Position numbers and translations under genes: made by a program. Below are positions 41,961 to 51,188 of a stretch of DNA of 64,000 nt, piece after piece (position 1 is the first letter of the stretch; each line of letters starts with the position of its first letter). The stretch comes from Glycocaulis profundi. Lineage in GTDB: Bacteria; Pseudomonadota; Alphaproteobacteria; Caulobacterales; Maricaulaceae. The stretch lies in NCBI GenBank assembly GCA_007050995.1, contig VJOU01000002.1, positions 211,501 through 275,500 on the forward strand, read 5' to 3'. The notes under the pieces are model-generated. The model was not told the DNA's origin. It searched no databases and saw only the letters and a program-made list of their open reading frames with translations.

Positions 41961-44186
41961 GTGAAAGCTTACCTCACCCGCATGGCCCGGCTGGAGCCCG
42001 ATTCTCTGCTTGCAGCGCTCGCCACCGGCTTTTTCGCCCTGCTCGTGACGCTTTATTTTCCGTCTCAGATCGCTGCGGGCAACCGCGCGGAACTCACCGG
42101 AAACTTCCTCGCGCCCGCGGCGGTTTCGCTGGCGATGAGCATCGGGGCGGCCATCCTGGTCTGGCTCGGCGTCACGGCTCTCCCGGCCCTGGCCGCACGC
42201 TTGGCCGCCATCATGCTCACCGGGGCCGCGATAGCGGCGTTCGCGCTGGGAGCTTTCATCACTCCTTACACCGTGGACGCGGGCGTCATTGACGGCGCGA
42301 CCACTCAGGTTGAGTTCCATCCCTTCATCGCCATCGCTGACTCCGCCGCGATCGCGGCCCTGCTCGCCGGTCTGGCGATGTTCCACAACCGGCTGCGCGG
42401 TCCGCTCGTGACCATCCTGCCGGTCATGATGCTGATGGTGACCGCCTATTCAGCCTACCTGCTGATCGCACACGGGCCCGGACCCGCCATTCATGCCGAG
42501 GGCGAAGAAGAGGTGGAGCGCTTCTACAGCCTTCATCCGGAAGAAAACATCATTCTGATCCTGCTCGACGAGTTTGATTCCGAGTTCATGACCGTTTTGC
42601 TCGAAGAAGATTCCTCCCTTCACGAGCTGTTCGAAGGGTTCACCTTCTTCCGCGACACGGCCGGCGTGACCACGTCCACCGCAGGCGCGATGCCCGCCAT
42701 TCACGCGGGGCGGATGCTGATGGGCGACCGTCACCTCGCGGCCTCCTACCGGAGCCATGTGCTGGAGGGCTCATTCCTGTCGGAGGTCGCCCGGAACGGC
42801 GGAGACAGCGCCCTCGTGCCGCCCATGCAGCAGATCTGCCCAGAAGGCGTGACATGCCTGCGCAGGGATTTCCTCGAACCCGACGCTCGGGGATTGTCGG
42901 GCGAGTGGCGGGTTCTGACGGAGATCGCCCTGTTCAGGGTCGCGCCCCACGCTCTCAAGCCGTCGCTGTTCCGGGGCGCGTCCTGGTATGTGACCAGCCA
43001 GGGCGTCGAGGATGACATCCTCATTCTGCACGAGTTCGCCAGCCGGCTCCGGCTCGGAGCGGAGCGTCCCCAGGCGCGCTTCATCCATCTGCTCGCCACC
43101 CACACGCCCTGGAACCGGGACCGCGAGTGCGGGCTGGTCGAACCGGACAACACCTCAATCAGGATCGCCTTGAACAACATGCGCTGCGCGGTCGAAGGCG
43201 TGCGCACGACATTCGAGGCGCTGCGCGCCCAGGGCGTCTATGACAGCAGCACCATTCTGGTGATCGCCGACCACGGCGCCCGCGGTCTGCCCGCGGGCAT
43301 GGACATCGTTGACAGCGGCCGGGCAGCGCTGGGCCTCGGCCCCGGTCATGCCATCCGTCACGAAACCGGTCAGGGTTTCCGCATGCCCGCTCCGGGACTG
43401 GTCGCGGACGACCCGTTCAACGATCCGCGTCCGCTGGCCGCCAACCCTCTTTTCATGGCCAAGCCGCCCGGCGCCCGGGGGGCCTTGCGGATCGAGGACA
43501 GGCGCGCGGTTTCGCTGCTGGACGTGCCCGCCACGATCTGCGCGCACACCGCTCTTTGCGGTGCGGACGAAGGCGAGGGCGTCAACGCGTTCGGCGCCCC
43601 GCCCGCCCAAGAGCGGCCCCGCCCCTTCCTGTCCTACCAGCTCGCCGCCGTCAGTTCGCGATGGCTGGAGGAGACTGTCGAAGACATAGTCACTCCGGTG
43701 ACCCTGGACTATTCCATGGTTCTCGACCGCGGGGAGGACGCGGAGGCGGCTTTGGCGGTGCAGACGGGACCCGTATACGAGTTCAGCCGTCCCGGCATGC
43801 TGCCCGGCTTCGGCCTCAACGAGCGCTGGGGCCGCTGGAGCAGCCAGACCAGCGCCGGATTCACCCTCTGCCCGGGCGAGCTCTCCGCCCCGGTCGAGGC
43901 GTTTCTGCAGGGGCGGGTTTATCTCGCCGAAAGCAGCCCGCGCCAGCGGATCGCCATCACCGTGAACGACCGGCCGGTTTTCAGCCGCGCCTATCAGCAC
44001 GAGGAAAGAGCTGATCGGGAGCCACAGAACTGGCGTTTCGACATCCGGCCCGGCGATCTCGATGAGCGGGGCTGCGCGCGCATCGGTTTCGACCTGCCAG
44101 ACGCCGGCCCGCCGCCGGCCACGTGGAGGGAAGCGGACGTCCGCCGTCTGGCCATCGGCCTGGAAACCCTGCGCCTGGCTCGATAA
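41961..44186 (+). CDS. Membrane alkaline-phosphatase/sulfatase-fold enzyme
   Basis: About 741 residues. Four or more N-terminal membrane helices (to about residue 170) precede a periplasmic sulfatase/phosphoethanolamine-transferase-like domain. Metal and nucleophile motifs are LILLDEFDSEF, TTSTAGAMPAIHAG (Thr/Ser nucleophile), HLLATHTPWNRD and VIADHGARG. A C-terminal beta-rich domain follows with FSRPGMLPGFGLNERWGRWS. Such proteins transfer or remove phosphoglycerol, phosphoethanolamine or sulfate groups on surface glycans. The start is unclear: TTG at 41952, GTG at 41961 and ATG at 41982 are in frame; GTG gives the best distance from AGGAG. No glycan genes are adjacent. Confidence 0.75.
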   Translation: MKAYLTRMARLEPDSLLAALATGFFALLVTLYFPSQIAAGNRAELTGNFLAPAAVSLAMSIGAAILVWLGVTALPALAARLAAIMLTGAAIAAFALGAFITPYTVDAGVIDGATTQVEFHPFIAIADSAAIAALLAGLAMFHNRLRGPLVTILPVMMLMVTAYSAYLLIAHGPGPAIHAEGEEEVERFYSLHPEENIILILLDEFDSEFMTVLLEEDSSLHELFEGFTFFRDTAGVTTSTAGAMPAIHAGRMLMGDRHLAASYRSHVLEGSFLSEVARNGGDSALVPPMQQICPEGVTCLRRDFLEPDARGLSGEWRVLTEIALFRVAPHALKPSLFRGASWYVTSQGVEDDILILHEFASRLRLGAERPQARFIHLLATHTPWNRDRECGLVEPDNTSIRIALNNMRCAVEGVRTTFEALRAQGVYDSSTILVIADHGARGLPAGMDIVDSGRAALGLGPGHAIRHETGQGFRMPAPGLVADDPFNDPRPLAANPLFMAKPPGARGALRIEDRRAVSLLDVPATICAHTALCGADEGEGVNAFGAPPAQERPRPFLSYQLAAVSSRWLEETVEDIVTPVTLDYSMVLDRGEDAEAALAVQTGPVYEFSRPGMLPGFGLNERWGRWSSQTSAGFTLCPGELSAPVEAFLQGRVYLAESSPRQRIAITVNDRPVFSRAYQHEERADREPQNWRFDIRPGDLDERGCARIGFDLPDAGPPPATWREADVRRLAIGLETLRLAR

Positions 44187-44272
44187 CCCGTGCGCTTCGC
44201 CAGGCGGGAGCCCGGTCGACGACGTCTTGGAAAACAGAAGGGGCGCAGGTCAGCCTGTCTCCCCTCAAAGGC

Positions 44273-45613
44273 TCACCCCATGAACAGCGTCGCCGGGTTT
44301 TCCAGATAGCCCTTCATCGCCTGCACCAGCTGGGCGGCTTCCCAGCCATCGACGATGCGGTGATCGAAGCTCGAGGACAGGTTCATGATCTTGCGCGGCA
44401 CCAGCCGGCCCGCCTCGTCATAGCGCGGCAGGGTCTGCATCTTGTTCACGCCGATGATGGCGGTCTCGGGCAGGTTGATGACCGGGGTGGTCACGATGCC
44501 CCCGATGGCGCCCAGCGAGGTGATCGTGATGGTCGAGCCGGTCAGCTCGTCCTTGGTCGCCTTGCCCGCGCGGGCGGCGTCGGCCAGGCGTTTGACCTCC
44601 GCGGCGATCTCCCAGATGTCCAGCGCCTCGGCGTGGCGGATGACCGGCACCATCAGCCCGTTGGGCGTGGCCGCCGCGATGCCGCAATGGACCGCCTCGT
44701 ATTTGGTCAGCGCCGAATTCTCGGTATCGAAATGCGCGTTCGCCTGGGTGAAGTCGGGCAGAGCCCTGACCAGGGCCGCCACGATGAAGGGGATGATGGT
44801 CAGCTTGGCCTGATCGTCCCTTTTGGTGGCGTTCAGATGCGCGCGCAGGTCTTCGAGCGCGGTAAGGTCGATCTCGTCCACATAGGTGATGTGGGGGATG
44901 GTGCGCTTGGCCGCGGCCATGTTCTCCGCGATCTTCCGGCGCAGCCCGATCACCTTCTGGGTCTCGGTCCCGGTGCGCGGGGCGCGGCCCGAACCTGAAC
45001 CGCCCGCCTTGGACGCCAGACGCCCGCCCGCGGCGATGAAATCATCCAGATCGGCATGGCTGATCCTGCCCGCCGGGCCGGTGCCCGGCACGTGGCCCAG
45101 ATCGATGTCGGCCTCCAGCGCGCGCTGACGCACGGCGGGGCTGGCCAGCGGTCGCTCGCCCGCGGGGCGGGCGGGGGCTGCCGCGGCGGGTTTGGGCGCG
45201 GATTTCGGCGCGGGCGCAGGCTTGGGCTCGGTCCCGCCCGCGGGGTCTTCGCTTTTCTCGGACGTCCGGTCAGGCCCTTCGGCCAGCGCCTTGTCGGCTT
45301 CGGGCTCCTTGGCGGGACCCTTCTCCTCGGCCTTGGTGGCTTCCTCGGCCTCGTCCTCGGCGGGGACTTCGCCGTCGACGTCGATGATCAGGATTTCGGT
45401 GCCCACCGGAATCACGTCGCCCGGCTCGCCCACGATCTTGCGGACCGTGCCGTTGACCGCGCAGGGGATTTCAACGGTGGCCTTGTCGGTCATCACGTCG
45501 AGGATGTGCTGGTCTTCTTTGACCGTGTCGCCTTCCTTGACGTGCCACTCGACGATCTCCGCCTCGACCACGCCTTCGCCCACGTCGGGGAGCTTGTACT
45601 TGTACTGGCTCAT
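44273..45613 (-). CDS. bkdB: Branched-chain 2-oxoacid dehydrogenase E2 (dihydrolipoyl acyltransferase)
   Basis: A 446-residue E2. The lipoyl domain (1-80) carries Lys44 in MTDKATVEIP. An acidic then Pro/Ala linker leads to the E3/E1-binding domain (ASPAVRQRALEADIDLGHVP, about 150-190). The catalytic domain ends with SSSFDHRIVDGWEAAQ (His418, Asp422). One lipoyl domain and the EVP/QIMT-like details fit a branched-chain rather than pyruvate complex. It is the last gene of the E1alpha-E1beta-E2 operon, and its ATG overlaps the E1beta stop (TGATG). The E3 subunit is elsewhere. Confidence 0.93.
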   Translation of the reverse strand: MSQYKYKLPDVGEGVVEAEIVEWHVKEGDTVKEDQHILDVMTDKATVEIPCAVNGTVRKIVGEPGDVIPVGTEILIIDVDGEVPAEDEAEEATKAEEKGPAKEPEADKALAEGPDRTSEKSEDPAGGTEPKPAPAPKSAPKPAAAAPARPAGERPLASPAVRQRALEADIDLGHVPGTGPAGRISHADLDDFIAAGGRLASKAGGSGSGRAPRTGTETQKVIGLRRKIAENMAAAKRTIPHITYVDEIDLTALEDLRAHLNATKRDDQAKLTIIPFIVAALVRALPDFTQANAHFDTENSALTKYEAVHCGIAAATPNGLMVPVIRHAEALDIWEIAAEVKRLADAARAGKATKDELTGSTITITSLGAIGGIVTTPVINLPETAIIGVNKMQTLPRYDEAGRLVPRKIMNLSSSFDHRIVDGWEAAQLVQAMKGYLENPATLFMG

Positions 45614-46629
45614 CAGCGCGTCTCCATGACCGTTTCGAGGGCGCGGATGAAGCGCGCCTGGCCGGGGAAATAGGCCCATTCATGGGCGTGAGGATAAGGC
45701 GTGTCCCAGCCGGTGAGGCGATAGATCGGAACCTCGAGGGCGTAGAAGCACTCCTCCTGAATCTGGGCGGCCAGCTCGGCGCCGAAACCGGACGTGCGCG
45801 GCGCCTCGTGGGCGACCACGACCCGGCCGGTCTTGTTCACCGAGGCGGCGATGGTCTCGATGTCATACGGCGCGAGGGTCTTCAGGTCGATGATCTCCGC
45901 GTCGATGCCCGCTTTTTCCGCCGCGTGCTCGGCGACGTGGACCAGCGTGCCATAGGTCACCACCGTGCAGGCCTCGCCCTCGCGGACGATCTCGGCCTTG
46001 TCCAGCGGCACGGTGTAATGGCCCTCGGGCACCTCGCCCTTGGCGTGCTTCGCCCAGGATTTCAGCGGCGCGTCAGGCACCCCGTCGAACGGGCCGTTAT
46101 AGATGCGCTTGGGCTCGAAGAAGATGATCGGGTCATCGCTCTCGGCCGCCGCGATCAGGAGGCCCTTGGCGTCATAGGGGTTAGACGGGACCACCACCTT
46201 CACGCCGGGAATGTGGGTGAAGAAGGCTTCGGGGCTCATCGAGTGGGTCTGCCCGCCCCGGATGCCGCCGCCCCACGGGCTGCGGATCACGCAGGCGCTC
46301 GTGAACTGGCCCGCCGAGCGATAGCGCAGACGGCTCATCTCGGAGATGATCTGGTCAAAGGCGGGGAAGATGTAGTCGGCGAACTGGATCTCGGCGACGG
46401 GCTTGAGCCCCTTGGCCGCCATGCCGATGGCCATCGCCGCGATGGCGGCCTCGTTGATCGGCGCGTCGAACACCCGGTCCGCGCCGTATTTCTTCTGCAG
46501 GCCCTGAGTGGCGCCGAACACCCCGCCGAAATAGCCGGTGTCCTCGCCGAACATCACGACGTCGGGGTTCTTCTCCAGAAGGACGTCCATGGCCGAGTTG
46601 AGGGCCTGGAGCATGTTCATCGCTGGCAT
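45613..46629 (-). CDS. Branched-chain 2-oxoacid dehydrogenase E1 beta
   Basis: A 338-residue thiamine-diphosphate enzyme beta subunit. Motifs are MFGEDTGYFGGVFGATQGLQ, RVFDAPINEAAIAAMAIGMA with the catalytic-side Glu, EIQFADYIFPAFDQI and RSPWGGGIRGGQTHSMSPEA. It forms an alpha2-beta2 tetramer with the E1alpha product and decarboxylates the keto acids of leucine, isoleucine and valine. Four bases separate it from the E1alpha gene and one base overlaps E2. Confidence 0.93.
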   Translation of the reverse strand: MPAMNMLQALNSAMDVLLEKNPDVVMFGEDTGYFGGVFGATQGLQKKYGADRVFDAPINEAAIAAMAIGMAAKGLKPVAEIQFADYIFPAFDQIISEMSRLRYRSAGQFTSACVIRSPWGGGIRGGQTHSMSPEAFFTHIPGVKVVVPSNPYDAKGLLIAAAESDDPIIFFEPKRIYNGPFDGVPDAPLKSWAKHAKGEVPEGHYTVPLDKAEIVREGEACTVVTYGTLVHVAEHAAEKAGIDAEIIDLKTLAPYDIETIAASVNKTGRVVVAHEAPRTSGFGAELAAQIQEECFYALEVPIYRLTGWDTPYPHAHEWAYFPGQARFIRALETVMETR

Positions 46630-46632
46630 GGC

Positions 46633-47862
46633 TCAGACTCCCAGATCTTGTCTTTGACGGCGCAGGCGCCAGTCGGGTTCGGCGTACACGTCTTCGAAAA
46701 TGGTCTGGGTCGGGGCCAGCGGGCCGTCATGCAGCGTGCCGTGGCTCTCCGCCTCCTTGTAGGATTTCACCACCAGCGCGGTCAGCTCCTCGACCATCCT
46801 TTCATGGCGCTCCTCGTCCCACTCGCCGATGCCGATCAGGTGGTTCTTCAGCCGTTCGATGGGGTCGCCCAGCGGCCAGACCGTGTATTCGGTCTTGGCC
46901 CGGTAACGGCCCGGATCGTCGGAGGTGGAGTGCGCGTCGCCGCGATAGGTGAACAGCTCCAGCATCGTCGCGCCCTTGCCCATGCGCGCGCGCTCGGCGG
47001 CCCATTTGGTGGCGGCGTACACGGCCAGGAAGTCGTTGCCGTCCACCCGGATCGAGGCGATGCCGTAGCCCAGCCCCTTGGCCGCGAAGGTCGGCGCGTC
47101 GCCCTTGGCGATGCCCTGCCAGGTGGAGATGGCCCACTGATTGTTGACCACGTTGAAGACCACCGGCGCGCGGTAGGTGCTCGCCAGCGTCAGCGCGGCG
47201 TGGAAATCGCCCTCCGCGGTGGTGCCGTCGCCGATCCAGCTCGCGGTGACCTGATCCTCGCCCTTGTAGGCCGCGCCCATGGCGTAGCCCACTGCCTGCG
47301 GGAACTGGGTGCCCAGATTGCCCGAGATGGAGAAGAAGTTGCCCTCCGCCCAGGTGTAGTGGACGGGCAGCTGGCGGCCCTTGAGATTGTCGCGGCTGTT
47401 GGAGATGCAGTGGCACATCATGTCCACTATGTCCCGGCCCCGCGCGAACAGGATGCCCTGCTGGCGGTAGCTGGGGAAGACCATGTCCGACTTCCTGAGC
47501 GCCATGGCGGCGGCGACGCCGACGGCCTCCTCGCCGGTGGACTTCATGTAGAAGCTCATCTTGCCCTGACGCTGGAGCTTGAGCATCCGCTCGTCATACA
47601 CCCGCGTCAGCGCCATGTGGCGCAGGCCCTCGCGCAGCACTTCGGGGTTCAGCCCCGGATCCCACTCGCCCACGGCCTGATGGTTGTGATCGAGCACCCC
47701 GACCAGCCCGGTGGCGAGGTCAGCGGTCTCCTTCCAGCCCGCGTCAGGCGCGGGGCGCTTCGCCTCGCCGGCCTTCTGAAGGTCGAGGCCGGAGAAGTCG
47801 GGCTCGTCGCCCGGCCGGAAGGGCGGGCTGGGCACGTGCAGGCGCGGCTGGCGGTCCGTCAT
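46633..47862 (-). CDS. Branched-chain 2-oxoacid dehydrogenase E1 alpha
   Basis: A 409-residue thiamine-diphosphate enzyme alpha subunit. The long N-terminal extension of branched-chain E1alpha is present (LHVPSPPFRPGDEPDFSGLD). Motifs are RVYDERMLKLQRQGKMSFY, MVFPSYRQQGILFARG, the ThDP/Mg motif GDGTTAEGDFHAALTLAS with VVNNQWAIST, and the phosphorylation-loop region TYRGDAHSTSDDPGRYR. It is the first gene of the operon. The thiolase gene 205 bases upstream on the same strand has its own terminator. Confidence 0.94.
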   Translation of the reverse strand: MTDRQPRLHVPSPPFRPGDEPDFSGLDLQKAGEAKRPAPDAGWKETADLATGLVGVLDHNHQAVGEWDPGLNPEVLREGLRHMALTRVYDERMLKLQRQGKMSFYMKSTGEEAVGVAAAMALRKSDMVFPSYRQQGILFARGRDIVDMMCHCISNSRDNLKGRQLPVHYTWAEGNFFSISGNLGTQFPQAVGYAMGAAYKGEDQVTASWIGDGTTAEGDFHAALTLASTYRAPVVFNVVNNQWAISTWQGIAKGDAPTFAAKGLGYGIASIRVDGNDFLAVYAATKWAAERARMGKGATMLELFTYRGDAHSTSDDPGRYRAKTEYTVWPLGDPIERLKNHLIGIGEWDEERHERMVEELTALVVKSYKEAESHGTLHDGPLAPTQTIFEDVYAEPDWRLRRQRQDLGV

Positions 47863-48012
47863 GGTTTGTCCGTACCTTTTTCCTTGTGGCGCAAGGCGTT
47901 TCGCCGGTCGCGAGTTAGCCCCGCGGGGGCCGTTTGTCCACCTCGGGGGCGCTTGCGAAAGACATGCTGCGGCCGCGCAAACTAGCCGTAAAAGAAAAAA
48001 TTCTCCAATAAG

Positions 48013-48042
48013 AAAACCCCCGGCGTCTCCGCCGAGGGTTTT
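48013..48042 (-). terminator. Terminator after the thiolase gene
   Basis: The stem AAAACCC-CCGGCG with CGCCGAGGGTTTT (one mismatch bulge) and a short loop, 26 bases past the thiolase stop, separates it from the bkd operon. The T-run on the minus strand is short. Confidence 0.65.
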
Positions 48043-48067
48043 CCGAACACCGGAACTGACCGGAAGC

Positions 48068-49252
48068 CTAGTTCATCCGTTCGACGGCCATGGCGGTGGC
48101 TTCGCCGCCGCCGATGCACAGCGAGGCGACGCCGCGCTTCAGGCCGTGGGTCTCCAGCGCGGCCAGCAGGGTCACCAGAATCCGCGCGCCCGAGGCGCCG
48201 ATCGGGTGGCCCAGCGCGCAGGCGCCGCCATGGATGTTGATGATGTCGTGGCTCAGGCCCAAGTCCTTGATCGCGATCATGGGCACCGAGGCGAAGGCCT
48301 CGTTGATCTCCCACAGATCCACGTCCCCGGTCTGCCATCCGGCGCGCTCGAGCACCTTGCGCATGGCGGGCACGGGCGCGGTCATGAAATAGGCCGGCTC
48401 GTGGGCGTGGGCGGCGGTCGCGGCGATCTTCGCCAGCGGCTTCAGCCCACGGCGCTCGGCTTCGCTCAGGCGCATCAGCACCAGCGCGGCCGCGCCGTCG
48501 GAGATGGCCGACGCGTTGGCCGCCGTCACCGTGCCGTCCTTGGAGAAGGCCGGACGCAGCTCGGGGATTTTCTCGGGGCGCGCCTTGCGGGGCAGCTCGT
48601 CGGTCTCGACGGTCACGTCGCCCTTGCGGGTCGAATAGGTCACCGCCGCGATCTCGCGCTTGAACGCGCCGTCCTCGGTCGCCTTCTGGGCGCGCTTGAG
48701 GGTCTCGATGGCGTAGGCGTCCTGATCGTCGCGGGTGAACTGGTACTCGTTCGCGACCATGTCGGCGTACACGCCCATGGCCTTGTTCTCGTAGGCGTCC
48801 TCCAGACCGTCCAGCGCCATGTGGTCCTTCAGGACGTCATGGCCGTATTTGAAGCCTGAACGGTGGGTCGGCAGCAGATGCGGAGCGTTGGTCATGGATT
48901 CCATGCCGCCCGCCACGATCACGTCCGCTTCGCCCGTGGCGATCATCGAGCGGCCATAGATCGCCGCCTGCATGCCCGAGCCGCAGACCTTGTTCAGCGT
49001 GGTCGCCTGCACCGATTTGGGCAGGCCCGCCTTCAGCGCGGCCTGGCGCGCGGGAGCCTGGCCCTGACCGGCGGACAGCACATTGCCCATGTAGATCATG
49101 TCCACATCTTCGCCCGCCACGCCTGCTTCGGCCAGCGCCGCCTTGACCGCTTCGGCGCCCAGCGCGTTCGCGCTCATCGGGGCCAGCTCGCCCAGCAACC
49201 CGCCCATGGGCGTGCGCGCCATGCCCACGATGACGATGGGATCGTCGCTCAT
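48068..49252 (-). CDS. Acetyl-CoA C-acetyltransferase (thiolase)
   Basis: A 394-residue thiolase. Catalytic residues are Cys90 (NKVCGSGMQA), His349 (GHPIGASG) and Cys379 (LCIGGGEATA). The ILVTLLAALE helix and GGMESMTNAPHLLPTHR loop are those of biosynthetic/degradative acetoacetyl-CoA thiolases (AtoB/PhaA). Next to the bkd operon it would cleave acetoacetyl-CoA from leucine or isoleucine breakdown; a PHB role is possible but no phaB is seen. GGAG upstream supports the ATG at 49252. Confidence 0.92.
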   Translation of the reverse strand: MSDDPIVIVGMARTPMGGLLGELAPMSANALGAEAVKAALAEAGVAGEDVDMIYMGNVLSAGQGQAPARQAALKAGLPKSVQATTLNKVCGSGMQAAIYGRSMIATGEADVIVAGGMESMTNAPHLLPTHRSGFKYGHDVLKDHMALDGLEDAYENKAMGVYADMVANEYQFTRDDQDAYAIETLKRAQKATEDGAFKREIAAVTYSTRKGDVTVETDELPRKARPEKIPELRPAFSKDGTVTAANASAISDGAAALVLMRLSEAERRGLKPLAKIAATAAHAHEPAYFMTAPVPAMRKVLERAGWQTGDVDLWEINEAFASVPMIAIKDLGLSHDIINIHGGACALGHPIGASGARILVTLLAALETHGLKRGVASLCIGGGEATAMAVERMN

Positions 49253-49393
49253 TGTCACATCTCCTCGCATTGCACCGGTGTCCGGTTTTGGCGCCACACA
49301 AGCGGCCCCGACGGCGCCGCGTCAAGGGGCTTCGCACTCGCAGCATGGCAGGCGGCGACCTACACTTGAGCGATTTCCCGGCCTGGGCTTCGC

Positions 49394-50659
49394 TCAGGCC
49401 GCGGCGCTGACGTCAGTCGCGCCGATCCAGCCGCCGCCCAGCACGCGGTCGTCGTCATCCAGGCTGTAGAACACGCAGGCCTGACCCGGCGCGACGCCCT
49501 CCTCGCCCTCGGCCAGCACCACGAAGACCGCGCCGTCGCGGACCTCCAGCGCGGCGGGCTTCGGCGGCCGGGTGGAGCGCACCTTCACGCCCACGGCCAT
49601 GCCGTCGGCTTCGGACAGGTCGCCGTCTCCGATCCAGTTGACGTCTTTCAGGGCGATGCGCCGGACCTCCAGCGCCTCGCGCGGGCCGACCACGACCTGC
49701 GCAGCTTCGGCGTCCAGCCGGATCACGTAGAGCGGCTCGCCGGTCGCCACGCCCAGACCCCGCCGCTGGCCCACCGTGTAGCGGATCACGCCGTCATGAC
49801 GGCCCAGCACCCGGCCGTCGAGATGCACGATCTCGCCGGGTCTGGACGCGCCGGGTCGCAGCTTCTCGACCACCGCAGCGTAATCGCCTTCGGGCACGAA
49901 GCAGATGTCCTGGCTGTCGGGCTTGTTCGCCACCACCAGCCCCAGCGCGGCGGCGAGCGCGCGGGTCTGCTCCTTGTCGAGATGGCCCAGCGGGAAGCGC
50001 AGGAAGTCGAGCTGGTCCTGGGTGGTCGCGAACAGGAAGTAGGACTGGTCCTTGCCCCGGTCCTTCGCGCGCCTGAGCTCGGCCCGGTTGCCTCGCACGG
50101 CCCGGCGGATGTAGTGGCCGGTGACCATGGCGTCCGCGCCCAGCTGCCGCGAAGTGGCCAGCAGGTCGGCGAACTTGACCGACTGGTTGCAGCGCACGCA
50201 GGGGATGGGGGTGGAGCCCGCCAGATAGCTGTCGGCGAAATCCTCCATCACCGCTTCGCGGAAGCGGGTTTCGTAGTCCAGGACGTAATGGGGAAAGCCC
50301 ATCGCCTCGGCCACACGCCGGGCGTCATGGATGTCCTGGCCCGCGCAGCACGCGCCCTTGCGGTGGATCGCCTCGCCGTGGTCGTAGAGCTGGAGCGTCA
50401 TGCCCACGACCTGATAGCCCGCCCGGTGCAGCACCGCGGCGACCACCGAGGAATCCACCCCGCCCGACATCGCCGCGACGACGCGGTGATCCGACGGGTT
50501 TCCGCCCAGCCCTAGGAAGTCGCCCGTCAGGCCGTATTCGGCCATCAGCGCGTCCACGCGCGCAGGATCGGGCGTTCCGGGAGCCGGTTTCGCGGCGGAG
50601 GGGGGAATGGCGCATGCGCCGCCGGCGCGCGCCGGGGCGTTGGAGATCAGCGTCGGCAT
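49394..50659 (-). CDS. mnmA: tRNA-specific 2-thiouridylase MnmA
   Basis: A 421-residue enzyme that thiolates U34 of tRNA-Lys, -Glu and -Gln. The PP-loop is [12 protein letters not shown] (SGGVDSS 65-71). Catalytic Cys154 lies in PCVRCNQ and Cys253 in [29 protein letters not shown] and [10 protein letters not shown] follow. An N-terminal extension of about 60 residues before the PP-loop includes a Pro/Ala stretch, longer than in E. coli. It is followed upstream by a divergent small gene. Confidence 0.95.
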   Translation of the reverse strand: MPTLISNAPARAGGACAIPPSAAKPAPGTPDPARVDALMAEYGLTGDFLGLGGNPSDHRVVAAMSGGVDSSVVAAVLHRAGYQVVGMTLQLYDHGEAIHRKGACCAGQDIHDARRVAEAMGFPHYVLDYETRFREAVMEDFADSYLAGSTPIPCVRCNQSVKFADLLATSRQLGADAMVTGHYIRRAVRGNRAELRRAKDRGKDQSYFLFATTQDQLDFLRFPLGHLDKEQTRALAAALGLVVANKPDSQDICFVPEGDYAAVVEKLRPGASRPGEIVHLDGRVLGRHDGVIRYTVGQRRGLGVATGEPLYVIRLDAEAAQVVVGPREALEVRRIALKDVNWIGDGDLSEADGMAVGVKVRSTRPPKPAALEVRDGAVFVVLAEGEEGVAPGQACVFYSLDDDDRVLGGGWIGATDVSAAA

Positions 50660-50759
50660 CTTTTTCTCGCTCCCCGCCGGTTCAAGGCCGACGGCAAACT
50701 GCAATCAGGGCGGGTCAATACAGGAAAACCGGGCCGTTTGAAACCGCCGCGCGCGGACG

Positions 50760-50774
50760 TTAACGCGCTGTTTA
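50760..50774 (+). promoter_or_regulatory. Near-consensus CtrA-type site upstream of the small rod-like gene
   Basis: TTAA-CGCGCTG-TTTA matches TTAA-N7-TTAA except one base, 56-70 bases upstream of the start codon at 50830. Flagellar genes of this group are commonly CtrA-controlled, so it fits the gene it precedes. Confidence 0.45.
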
Positions 50775-50829
50775 CCGGCCCGCGCGGTTCCGCTCGCCAA
50801 GCCGGGCCCGGGGGCGCATCCTGTCTCAC

Positions 50830-51147
50830 ATGAATGCGGTATTCGCCTCCGGTGTTCAGACCTACGTCGCGGCCAGCGCACAGCTGAACCGCGCCGCGGA
50901 CCGGGTGAATACGCTTCGTGCATCGACCATCCCTTCCGCGCCCTCACCCGGCGCAGAACCTCCTGGCGCGCCCGCCGTCCCGTCCACCCATCCCGCCACC
51001 GGGGATGGCGGACGCGCCAGCACTTCCGCTTCGGTTCCCGAGGCCGTGGTCGACATGATCGGCGCGCTCAATTCCGCGCGCACCGCCTCCACCTTCATCC
51101 GCGCCGCCGACGAGATGAGCGCGATGGTGCTGGACATGAAGGCCTGA
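50830..51147 (+). CDS. Small flagellar rod/hook-like protein
   Basis: A 105-residue protein. The N-terminal helix, VQTYVAASAQLNRAADRVNT, resembles the flagellar basal-body rod N-terminus. A Pro/Ser/Ala-rich linker (about residues 32-68) replaces the whole central domain. The C-terminal helix, VVDMIGALNSARTASTFIRA followed by ADEM, resembles the conserved end of FlgC/FlgE/FlgF. No other flagellar gene is in the window. It may be a miniature rod-family member with only the two coiled-coil ends. A near-consensus CtrA site precedes it. Confidence in coding is good, in function moderate. Confidence 0.65.
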   Translation: MNAVFASGVQTYVAASAQLNRAADRVNTLRASTIPSAPSPGAEPPGAPAVPSTHPATGDGGRASTSASVPEAVVDMIGALNSARTASTFIRAADEMSAMVLDMKA

Positions 51148-51188
51148 GCGCCCTTCCCCTCGCCGCCCGGCGCGCCTAGGTTCGCGCC

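Noticed and set aside
45682-47985. A long open frame antisense to the bkd genes
   Set aside because: E1alpha and E1beta motifs fix the true strand. The antisense product has no recognisable domain.
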